This document shows positions 1 to 6,705 of a stretch of DNA of 22,157 nt, in pieces. The stretch spans positions 1 through 22,157 of the forward strand of contig DXRF01000018.1 of assembly GCA_019411205.1 (NCBI GenBank). Direction: 5' to 3'. Numbering within the stretch: position 1 is the first letter of the stretch; every line of letters starts with the position of its first letter. The translations under genes and the position numbers were made by a program. The notes beneath the pieces are model-generated. The model made no database searches and was not told the origin of the DNA. It worked only from the letters and a program-made list of their open reading frames with translations. This DNA comes from Parabacteroides sp. GTDB lineage: Bacteria > Bacteroidota > Bacteroidia > Bacteroidales > Tannerellaceae.

Positions 1-345
1 GAACAATACACCGGCAACCATTATCATCAACCGTTGTCCGGCAGATTTGGAACGAAACTCATAAGGTTTCGGTGGCTGTGCCATCGCCTCCTTGTCCATA
101 CTCTCGTCGATCATACCGGAGATCTTGCAATAACCTCCCAAAGGAAGCCAGCCGACACCGTATTCCGTATCACTGTTTTTAGGCTTAAACTTGAAAATCG
201 AGAACCACGGATCAAAGAAAAGGTAAAATTTCTCCACCCGGACCTTAAAGATACGGGCAAAGATAAAATGCCCAAACTCGTGGACCAACACCAATATCGA
301 TAAACTCAGAATGAGTTGTAGGGCCTTAACTAAAAATGTCTCCAT
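1..345 (-). CDS. rseP: RseP-family site-2 zinc metalloprotease, N-terminal part (cut by window edge)
   Basis: Only the first 115 codons are in the window; the reading frame runs open off position 1. The start is the ATG at 345, giving METFLVKALQL. A hydrophobic first helix carries the zinc-protease motif HEFGH at residues 22-26, where the two His are metal ligands and the Glu is catalytic. It is followed by the family-typical GWLPLGGYCKISGM stretch and an AGQRLMIMVAGVLF segment. The family cleaves transmembrane anti-sigma factors and signal peptide remnants in the inner membrane. It is the last visible gene of the operon that includes dxr; the dxr-rseP order is also common elsewhere. The identification is firm, but the C-terminal half cannot be assessed here. 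Confidence 0.93.
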   Translation of the reverse strand, partial: METFLVKALQLILSLSILVLVHEFGHFIFARIFKVRVEKFYLFFDPWFSIFKFKPKNSDTEYGVGWLPLGGYCKISGMIDESMDKEAMAQPPKPYEFRSKSAGQRLMIMVAGVLF

Positions 346-355
346 ACTTTGTCAA

Positions 356-517
356 TTGACAATTGACAATTGACAATTGACAATTAAATACCTTCGATAC
401 TCCTTCTTGTCCCTTGTCCATCCTCAATCGCCTTGTTCTTAATTATTATCTATTATCTTTCTTTATCTTTATAATGTTTCTTCTTCTAATTGTCAATTGT
501 CCATTCTCAATTGTCAA
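356..517. repeat. Inverted-repeat-flanked element of 162 bp between rseP and dxr
   Basis: The left arm (356-386) is a tandem array of the 7-mer CAATTGA. The right arm (487-517) is the same array in inverted orientation. The reverse complement of the right arm matches the left arm at 29 of 31 positions by eye. The 100 bp between them are pyrimidine-rich on the plus strand and hold no gene I can support. The right arm covers the dxr stop codon (514-516). In the minus-strand transcript the two arms could pair into a long hairpin between dxr and rseP. I see no target-site duplication. It may be a MITE-like remnant or simply converging 7-bp tandem arrays. Confidence 0.7.
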
Positions 518-1665
518 CTGAAAAATTGCTTCGCAATCTTTCTCGCCTCCGCATCCGTCGCCACATAATCTTCGTAAGAAGGAACAGGGATGAAAGTGGC
601 TTTCGCCATTGTTTTTTCGATCACGTCGCTCATCTGCAGGAAGCCAATCTCATCACGCAGGAAAGCCGCCACCACCACTTCGTTGGCGGCATTCAGGATA
701 CAAGGCATATTTCCACCTTTCCGGATCGCATCGAACGCGAACGCCAAGTTACGGAAACGCTCCATATCCGGCTCCTCGAAAGTAAGCGTCGCATATTGAG
801 TGAAGTCCAAACGGGGTGCTTTGCTGTGCAACCGCTTGGGATAAGAGAAAGCATAGCTGATCGGAAGTTTCATATCAGGAATCCCCAACTGGGCGATCAC
901 CGCACCATCTTCGAACTGAACCATCGAATGGATCACCGACTGTGGATGCACCACGACTTGTATCTGTTCCGGCGTAACCCCGAACAACCACTTCGCCTCG
1001 ATCATCTCGAACCCCTTGTTCATCATCGACGCCGAGTCGATCGTTATTTTCGCACCCATGCTCCAGTTGGGATGCTTCAACGCCTGTGCTTTGGTCACGA
1101 CTGCCAGTTCCTCCATTGTCTTAGTACGGAAAGGGCCGCCGGAAGCCGTCAGCAATATCTTTTCCACCGGATTCTCACACTCTCCCGATAAACACTGGAA
1201 AATGGCAGAATGTTCAGAGTCGACAGGCAGGATAGGCACTTTGTGCTCGACAGCCAAAGCCGTGATCAGTTCGCCGGCCACCACCAACGTTTCTTTGTTT
1301 GCCAACGCGATCGCCTTACCGGCTTTGATCGCTGCGATCGTCGGTTTCAGTCCTGCATATCCCACCATCGCCGTCAGCACCATATCGATCGGTTCCGACT
1401 GTACGACCTGGGCAATGGCATCCGAACCCGCCCATACCTTGATAGGGAGATCTTCCAACGCCTCCTTCAATTCGGGATATTTCTGTTCGTTGGCGATTAC
1501 CACCACTTCGGGCATATATTTACGTGCCTGGTTGATCAGCAGATCCACCTGATTATTGGCAGTGAGAGCATACACTTCAAAAAGGTCGGGATGTTCGCTG
1601 ACTACTTCCAAAGCCTGCGTTCCGATAGAACCTGTAGAACCTAATATGGCCAAGTTTCTTTTCAT
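514..1665 (-). CDS. dxr: 1-deoxy-D-xylulose-5-phosphate reductoisomerase
   Basis: This enzyme converts DXP to 2-C-methyl-D-erythritol 4-phosphate with NADPH, the first committed step of the non-mevalonate isoprenoid pathway, in the cytoplasm. From the ATG at 1665 it has 383 residues, close to the family size. Visible motifs are the NADPH loop GSTGSIG (9-15), LANKETLV (121-128), the metal-binding PVDSEHSAIF with D149, S150 and E151, the substrate loop TASGGPF (173-179), and HPNWSMG...MMNKGFEMIEAKW (198-226). The frame extends three codons upstream to a TTG at 1674 that overlaps the M23 stop, but the ATG start places the NADPH loop at the usual distance from the N-terminus. The stop codon lies inside the inverted-repeat arm that follows. 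Confidence 0.97.
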   Translation of the reverse strand: MKRNLAILGSTGSIGTQALEVVSEHPDLFEVYALTANNQVDLLINQARKYMPEVVVIANEQKYPELKEALEDLPIKVWAGSDAIAQVVQSEPIDMVLTAMVGYAGLKPTIAAIKAGKAIALANKETLVVAGELITALAVEHKVPILPVDSEHSAIFQCLSGECENPVEKILLTASGGPFRTKTMEELAVVTKAQALKHPNWSMGAKITIDSASMMNKGFEMIEAKWLFGVTPEQIQVVVHPQSVIHSMVQFEDGAVIAQLGIPDMKLPISYAFSYPKRLHSKAPRLDFTQYATLTFEEPDMERFRNLAFAFDAIRKGGNMPCILNAANEVVVAAFLRDEIGFLQMSDVIEKTMAKATFIPVPSYEDYVATDAEARKIAKQFFS

Positions 1666-1670
1666 GCGTA

Positions 1671-2543
1671 TCAAAATGCTATATATTCTTCGGGATTGAC
1701 CGGACCACCTTTATACCACAACTCGAAATGGAGATGCGGACCGGTCGACAGTTTCCCCGTATTGCCTACCAGAGCAATGGCCTCGCCCGCAACGACGCGG
1801 TCGCCTACCTCTTTCAGCAATAATTCGTTATGTTTATAGATAGATAAAAAACCGTTCTTATGCTGCACCTGTATCACATTCCCGGAGTTCGGATCGAAGC
1901 CGGCAAAGACCACCGTTCCGTCCAATGTCGCCAGTACGCTTTCCTTTGGGGCAGCCACCAAGTCGACGCCATAATGCCGGATATTGGCATCATAATGAGA
2001 AGAAACCACTCCATTTACAGGCTTATAGAAAAAGACACCGTCGGTAGGAACCGGATTCGGGTCCAGGACAGCCAAGTTGTATTTCTCCGCCTCTTCAAAA
2101 TCCTTTACAAACTTCTTTTCCTCCTTCGTTTGCGGGATCTCATAGTCAGGGTTCACTCGTGCCAGCGAATCGATCTCTCGAATCGAATCGATCGGCATCG
2201 TCCCCGACAGAATACCTGCCACATTATTTAGATAAAGAGATTGTATCTGGATCATCCTTTCCAGCGAATCGGCACGCAAGGCATTCTGCATGATCTCCTT
2301 ACGGACTTCCACATCCAGATAACCCGGCAGATAGTTCCGTATCGGCGTCTTAATAATGATAAAGGCAGTAAAGGCGATCAGCAAGAAAGCAAACAAAGCC
2401 AGCATCGCAAAAGCGGAAAGCTGCGACAACCGGAAAGACCATACTTCCTCCAGCGTTCCTTCATTGAAGAAAGACAGTTTGTATTTAAACCTAATCCGGT
2501 GCCAGAATGATTTCTTATTTGTTCGTCTCTGCTTTTGTGCCAT
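1671..2543 (-). CDS. Membrane-anchored M23 (LytM-type) peptidase
   Basis: The 290-residue protein has a basic N-terminus, one transmembrane helix at about 43-65, a periplasmic linker with helical, partly coiled character (80-150), and a C-terminal M23 domain (about 170-290). The expected zinc and catalytic residues are present: H190 and D194 in HYGVD, H238 in YKHNE, and H270/H272 in PHLHFE. An active cell-wall endopeptidase is therefore plausible, rather than an EnvC-like degenerate domain. The family cleaves peptide cross-links in peptidoglycan. It lies 15 nt after rimM and runs into the dxr start region. Its place in an operon with murA suggests a role in envelope growth. The exact bond cleaved cannot be told. 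Confidence 0.92.
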   Translation of the reverse strand: MAQKQRRTNKKSFWHRIRFKYKLSFFNEGTLEEVWSFRLSQLSAFAMLALFAFLLIAFTAFIIIKTPIRNYLPGYLDVEVRKEIMQNALRADSLERMIQIQSLYLNNVAGILSGTMPIDSIREIDSLARVNPDYEIPQTKEEKKFVKDFEEAEKYNLAVLDPNPVPTDGVFFYKPVNGVVSSHYDANIRHYGVDLVAAPKESVLATLDGTVVFAGFDPNSGNVIQVQHKNGFLSIYKHNELLLKEVGDRVVAGEAIALVGNTGKLSTGPHLHFELWYKGGPVNPEEYIAF

Positions 2544-2558
2544 GTGTATTCATCTATT

Positions 2559-3080
2559 TCATAAATCCAACAGACCTTCCGGAACGGAAACGGCCAGCGT
2601 CTTATTCTCATGATCGGCAGACAGGATCAGTTCCTCGGCGGCCGGCAACAACAGCTCTTCGCCGTTATGGTCAATCTGCAAAAGGACATTGATGGTCGAC
2701 TCGTCGACATCGGTAATCTCGCCGATATCGCCATGATGTTCGTCTATGACCCGGTAACCGATAAAGCTGTCCCAAGTCATATCGCCCACCAGGTCATCCT
2801 CGTCCACTTCATCGAGCGAATAAAAAACTTCGCGGTTGGAAAATTCACGGGCCGCTTTCTCGTCGTCCACATTCTTCAACTTCAGAAGGATAACGGTATC
2901 CGTCTTATAGCGGTATTCCTCGATGAAAAAAGGAACCAGAATCCCATCCATCTCGCATATGATATACGGATCGTCCGAATCGTCAAAAACATCACTGTTC
3001 GTAACCAGCGCGATCTCCCCCTTTATGCCGTGAGGTTTGGCAAACTGCCCTATCTTGAAAACGTCTTCTTTCTTAATCAT
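2559..3080 (-). CDS. rimM: Ribosome maturation factor RimM
   Basis: This 173-residue protein matches RimM in length and layout. The N-terminal beta-barrel domain opens with FKIGQFAKPHGIKGE (about 8-22). The C-terminal PRC-barrel domain starts near residue 100 (GYRVIDEHHGDIGEI) and ends LLLPAAEELILS...PEGLLDL. RimM binds the 30S subunit near ribosomal protein S19 and helps 16S rRNA 3'-domain maturation. It starts 11 nt after murA and ends 15 nt before the M23 gene, so it is an internal operon member. The trmD neighbour found in many bacteria is absent here. Confidence 0.96.
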   Translation of the reverse strand: MIKKEDVFKIGQFAKPHGIKGEIALVTNSDVFDDSDDPYIICEMDGILVPFFIEEYRYKTDTVILLKLKNVDDEKAAREFSNREVFYSLDEVDEDDLVGDMTWDSFIGYRVIDEHHGDIGEITDVDESTINVLLQIDHNGEELLLPAAEELILSADHENKTLAVSVPEGLLDL

Positions 3081-3091
3081 GACAAGAATGT

Positions 3092-4396
3092 TTAAAGTCG
3101 GGTAATACGAGCCCCGATGCTGTTCAACCGTTTGTCAATATTCTGATATCCACGGTCTATCTGGTCGATATTGTGGATATGACTGGTTCCTTCGGCGCTC
3201 ATCGCTGCGATCAGCAAAGCAATACCGGCACGGATATCCGGAGAAACCATATTGGAACCGCGCAGTTTGAAACGATTGCCCAACCCGATCACAGTCGCCC
3301 TATGCGGATCGCAAAGAATGATCTGCGCTCCCATATCGATCAGTTTGTCGACAAAGAAGAGGCGGCTTTCGAACATCTTCTGATGGATCAGCACACTGCC
3401 GACAGCCTGTGTCGCGACAACGAGAAAGACACTCAGCAAGTCCGGCGTCAGTCCCGGCCAGGGAGCATCGGCAATCGTCATGATGGAGCCGTCGATAAAA
3501 GTCTCGATCTGATAAGAATCGTGTGTCGGGACATGGATATCGTCACCGATTTGTTCGACCGTAATTCCCAGACGACGGAATGAATCGGGAATAATCCCCA
3601 ACATATCATAGCCTGTATTTTTGATCGTGATGTCGGAACCGGTCATAGCAGCCATTCCGATAAAACTGCCGACCTCGATCATATCCGGCAGAATCGTATG
3701 TGTAGTGCCACCCAGCACCTCAACTCCTTCTATTGTCAGCAGATTGGAACCGACACCCGAAATACGGGCTCCCATACGGTTCAGCATGGAAGAGAGTTGT
3801 TGCAGATAAGGTTCGCAAGCAGCATTGTAAATCGTTGTTTTTCCTTCCGCAAGCACAGCTGCCATCAGGATATTGGCCGTACCGGTCACCGATGCTTCAT
3901 CAAGCAGCATATAGGCGCCATTCAACTTCTTCGCCTCTATTTCGTAGAGCTGGCGGTCAGGATCATAACTGAAGCAAGCCCCCAGCTTCTGAATACCGAC
4001 AAAGTGAGTATCCAGACGACGGCGTCCGATCTTATCGCCTCCCGGTTTAGGGATCAGTGCCTTGCCAAAACGGGCAACCAGTGGACCGACAATCATCACC
4101 GAACCACGCAAGGAACCGCTTTTACGCAAAAACTCGTCCGTCTCCAGATAGTTCAAGTCGACGGCATCAGCTTGAAATGTATAGGTATTGGCAGCCGGAT
4201 GCTCCACTTTCACCTGCATATCGCGCAGGAGTTGTATCAGGTTATTCACATCCAGGATATCCGGTACATTATGGATTGTCACTTTTTCCGGCGTAAGCAA
4301 TGTTGCACAAATGACCTGCAAGGCTTCATTCTTTGCGCCCTGCGGAACAATCTCACCGGACAACCGGTAACCGCCTTCTATGACAAATGAACTCAT
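3092..4396 (-). CDS. murA: UDP-N-acetylglucosamine 1-carboxyvinyltransferase (MurA), Asp-type active-site loop
   Basis: MurA transfers enolpyruvate from PEP to UDP-GlcNAc, the first committed step of peptidoglycan synthesis in the cytoplasm. At 434 residues it is slightly longer than the 419-residue E. coli enzyme. Visible motifs are GAKNEAL (20-26, with K22 and N23), the GSLRGSVMIVGPLVARFGKA region (94-113), the catalytic loop PKPGGDKIGRRRLDTH (116-131), and PWPGLTPDLLS, which carries the catalytic Asp. In the loop, D121 occupies the position of E. coli Cys115, the residue alkylated by fosfomycin. The start ATG overlaps the DUF4290 stop as ATGA, implying translational coupling. Confidence 0.97.
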   Translation of the reverse strand: MSSFVIEGGYRLSGEIVPQGAKNEALQVICATLLTPEKVTIHNVPDILDVNNLIQLLRDMQVKVEHPAANTYTFQADAVDLNYLETDEFLRKSGSLRGSVMIVGPLVARFGKALIPKPGGDKIGRRRLDTHFVGIQKLGACFSYDPDRQLYEIEAKKLNGAYMLLDEASVTGTANILMAAVLAEGKTTIYNAACEPYLQQLSSMLNRMGARISGVGSNLLTIEGVEVLGGTTHTILPDMIEVGSFIGMAAMTGSDITIKNTGYDMLGIIPDSFRRLGITVEQIGDDIHVPTHDSYQIETFIDGSIMTIADAPWPGLTPDLLSVFLVVATQAVGSVLIHQKMFESRLFFVDKLIDMGAQIILCDPHRATVIGLGNRFKLRGSNMVSPDIRAGIALLIAAMSAEGTSHIHNIDQIDRGYQNIDKRLNSIGARITRL

Positions 4397-4995
4397 CGGC
4401 CTTTACGTGAATAGTTTTTCTTGTTGTTCGTATTGTTGCGAGCCAGTATATCACGGCTTTCCGCCAACTTATGTACCTCTTCATCCAAGATGATCTGACC
4501 TTCCGACAATTCGTCGAGATCTTTGAATATCTTCCGATCATCTACAGATTCCTTGTTCCAGGTCAGGAACGATTTCTTCATTTGGGTAGCCAGCAATTTG
4601 ATCAACAGGTCCTTTTCCACACCCGGTTCGAATTCGGTTGCTTTCTGGATCATTTTTTCAAGCGTCTTGCCGTAATGGCGGTAGCGTATACGCGAATTGC
4701 TATAAGGTATACGCGGAGGGCGTGAATAAAGGTCTTCTTTCTTCACAATCTCGTACGGATAATCGATATCCAGTTTGAAGTCGGCCATGATAGCCAGGTG
4801 ATCCCAAAGAATATGTTTGAAGTCGTTTACATCGCGTAAATGGGGAAACATGTTTCCCATGATGTTGATTATTGTGTCTGCACAGCGTTTACGTTCTTCC
4901 CTGTCCTGAATGGTAATGCAATAGTCCACCATATTCTGTATATTGCGTCCATATTCGGGCATAACCAATTTCTTTTCTTCTGTATTATATTTCAT
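4393..4995 (-). CDS. DUF4290 family protein
   Basis: This 200-residue protein opens MKYNTEEKKLVMPEYGRNIQ and has the central segment FPHLRDVNDFKHILWDHLAIM, which I recognise as the Bacteroidota-specific DUF4290 family. No signal peptide or membrane segment is visible. The C-terminus is polar and basic (NNTNNKKNYSRKGR), which would suit an RNA- or membrane-surface contact, but that is a guess. It is the first gene of the operon and overlaps murA by 4 nt (ATGA). The function is unknown; the fixed link with murA, rimM and the M23 gene suggests a cell-envelope or growth role. Confidence 0.88.
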   Translation of the reverse strand: MKYNTEEKKLVMPEYGRNIQNMVDYCITIQDREERKRCADTIINIMGNMFPHLRDVNDFKHILWDHLAIMADFKLDIDYPYEIVKKEDLYSRPPRIPYSNSRIRYRHYGKTLEKMIQKATEFEPGVEKDLLIKLLATQMKKSFLTWNKESVDDRKIFKDLDELSEGQIILDEEVHKLAESRDILARNNTNNKKNYSRKGR

Positions 4996-5015
4996 TACAA
5001 ATTCTGTTTATCCGG

Positions 5016-5047
5016 CAAAGTTACAGATTATAATTGATTTAAACAAT
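5016..5047 (-). promoter_or_regulatory. Predicted primary-sigma (sigma-ABfr type) promoter for the DUF4290-murA operon
   Basis: On the minus strand an exact TAnnTTTG -7 element (TAACTTTG, 5016-5023) is preceded by ATTG (5044-5047) at a spacing of 20 nt. This is one base off the Bacteroidota -33 TTTG. The transcript would start near 5009, leaving a 5' leader of only about 14 nt before the DUF4290 ATG. Confidence 0.65.
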
Positions 5048-5256
5048 ACGGTTCCTACCCCGCAGAGTGTTAAGAAAAGCCTATAAAACCAAGGAGAAAG
5101 AAAACCGATTATAATCGATGCCAACAAGCTATCTACTCTGAAATCGAAATTAAATTCATATATTTACGCCATACAAAAAGAAAGACAGGCCAACAGCTCT
5201 GCCGGATTCTTGATGAATAACAAACAGAAGGAAAGATAACAAACAAATGCGAAGTT

Positions 5257-6297
5257 ATGATTGATTCTTTAACATCACTGCGGTTTATATTCGCAATAAT
5301 GGTTTTTGGGGCACACTGTTACGTGATAGACAGTTTTTTCAGTACCCATTTTTTCAAAGAAGGATTTGTCGGCGTCAGTTTCTTTTTTGTATTGAGTGGT
5401 TTTATCATAGCCTACAATTATCAGAAGCGGCTAAGCGAAAACAAGATAACCAAACGCACTTTTTGGGTGGCACGCATAGCACGTATTTATCCGCTGCACT
5501 GGTTGACCTTATTGATCGCCGTCGCATTGGGAAACTATGTAACCGCATCGGGGGCAACGGATTGGTTCAAACACTTCTTGGCTTCGCTCACACTGACAAA
5601 CGGTTACATACCCAAAGCCGATTATTTCTTCTCATTCAACAGCCCTTCCTGGAGCCTATGTTGCGAACAGCTTTTTTACTTCTGTTTCCCTTTCCTTATA
5701 CCGTTAACCAGAAATTACAAACGCCTGCTCTGCGTTTTCATAATAGCTGCGATCCTGGTCGTTGCCGGCATGTATTTTACTCCGGAAAACGACATTAAAG
5801 GATATTGGTACGTGAATCCGATCACCCGGCTTCCGGACTTCATTGCCGGTATGCTTCTATTCCAGCTATATGACCGGCTGAAAGACAAAAACATTTCTTT
5901 GTCTCAAGGGACTATCATCGAAACAGCCTCCATAGCCTTATTTTTTGCCTTTTATTTCTATGCGATTGAAATACCTAAAGTATATCGGTACTCCTGCTAC
6001 TACTGGTTTCCGGTAGCAATGATCCTGATCAGTTTCGCCCTGCAAAAAGGTCACATCTCACGTATCCTGTCCAACCGCCTTTTAATAATAGGAGGCGAGA
6101 TCAGCTATAGTTTTTATCTGATTCATCTTTTTGTCCTGCTCACCTATTCGGAATGGCAGAAAGGAAGCAGCTTCCATATAGCGTGGTATATTGCCGTTCC
6201 GGTTCTATTCGGTATCATCGTCCTGCTTAGTTTGCTTTCCTACTACTATTTTGAAAAGCCAATGAACAAACGTATCAAAACATGGCTGGACAAATGA
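5257..6297 (+). CDS. Acyltransferase-3 family integral membrane protein (OafA/YrhL-like)
   Basis: This 346-residue, strongly hydrophobic protein has about ten predicted membrane segments. The N-terminus carries the family pair R9 and H20 (R-x10-H, in SLRFIFAIMVFGAH), followed by GVSFFFVLSGFIIAY and the PSWSLCCEQLFY segment typical of the family. The family moves acyl groups, often acetyl, onto extracytoplasmic sugars such as O-antigen, capsule or peptidoglycan. No glycan biosynthesis gene is adjacent, so the acceptor is unknown. The start ATG at 5257 is chosen because an upstream ATG at 5246 is out of frame and stops after five codons. It stands alone between a divergent housekeeping operon and a convergent carbohydrate operon. 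Confidence 0.9.
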   Translation: MIDSLTSLRFIFAIMVFGAHCYVIDSFFSTHFFKEGFVGVSFFFVLSGFIIAYNYQKRLSENKITKRTFWVARIARIYPLHWLTLLIAVALGNYVTASGATDWFKHFLASLTLTNGYIPKADYFFSFNSPSWSLCCEQLFYFCFPFLIPLTRNYKRLLCVFIIAAILVVAGMYFTPENDIKGYWYVNPITRLPDFIAGMLLFQLYDRLKDKNISLSQGTIIETASIALFFAFYFYAIEIPKVYRYSCYYWFPVAMILISFALQKGHISRILSNRLLIIGGEISYSFYLIHLFVLLTYSEWQKGSSFHIAWYIAVPVLFGIIVLLSLLSYYYFEKPMNKRIKTWLDK

Positions 6298-6648
6298 CCA
6301 AAATGATATCGGTCTGCAGATAACCGGTACACTAACTCGTTTCATGCCATCAACTAACTCCAAACACCTCAAGAACTAAATGATAACATATAACAAAGTA
6401 TTTATTGGCAGTCACTACCTATTGCCTATATGTGGTACTACCAATTGATGATAGATAGTACTACGTATGCGTGATAAATAGTACTACATATAAATAATAT
6501 GCTATATGTCTTGAATTAGTTTACTATGACTTTCGAGATAGTTTATGGTATGTTCCGGATCAGTTGCTTCTTGAGAACGGGCAGAGCCCGGATAGGATCA
6601 TTTTGCGTTTTCCCTACCACTTTGAGAAACAACGCTCCGAATAGGCAC
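6298..6648. other. AT-rich non-coding stretch between convergent genes
   Basis: No coding region or known RNA is recognisable in this convergent intergenic region. It holds a 23-bp-period repeat (given separately) and a small hairpin, CGGGC-AGA-GCCCG at 6578-6590, with no T-run. No clear terminator follows the acyltransferase directly; the bidirectional-looking terminator at 6655-6689 may serve both sides. Confidence 0.5.
6412..6503. repeat. Short direct-repeat array with exact 23-bp period
   Basis: The 7-mer GTACTAC occurs at 6435, 6458 and 6481, each exactly 23 bp apart. A degenerate copy, TCACTAC, lies at 6412 in the same phase. The second and third units also share much of the spacer (GATAGATA against GATAAATA). 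The phase ends after 6503. No origin, replication gene or integrase is nearby to explain it. Confidence 0.6.
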
Positions 6649-6689
6649 AAAAAAAATTAGGGGACAAGGATATACCCTGTCCCCTAATT
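6649..6689 (-). terminator. Rho-independent terminator of the GH43-GH2-GH2 operon
   Basis: A perfect 12-bp stem (6655-6666 with 6678-6689; core TTAGGGGACA / TGTCCCCTAA) encloses an 11-nt loop. On the minus strand it is followed by a run of eight U (plus-strand A-run 6649-6656). It lies about 17 nt past the last GH2 stop. The plus-strand side also has a T-rich tail (TTGATTTTT), so it may stop transcription from both directions. Confidence 0.9.
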
Positions 6690-6705
6690 GATTTTTAGTC
6701 CGTTA

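Noticed and set aside
351..386. CRISPR-like array
   Set aside because: The repeats are 7 bp and contiguous with no spacers, and no cas gene is present.
490..1191. Long plus-strand open frame of 233 codons opposite dxr
   Set aside because: It lies fully antisense to a clear dxr gene, its residue composition is Arg/His-rich as expected for a shadow frame, and it has no recognisable domain.
3698..4390. Plus-strand open frame of 230 codons opposite murA
   Set aside because: Shadow of murA with no family resemblance.
6412..6503. CRISPR or integron attC interpretation of the 23-bp repeat
   Set aside because: The conserved unit is only 7 bp, the spacers are 16 bp and partly similar, and there is no cas or integrase gene nearby.
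6578..6590. Hairpin CGGGC-AGA-GCCCG as a terminator of the acyltransferase
   Set aside because: The stem is only 5 bp, no U-tract follows, and it lies 280 bp past the stop codon.
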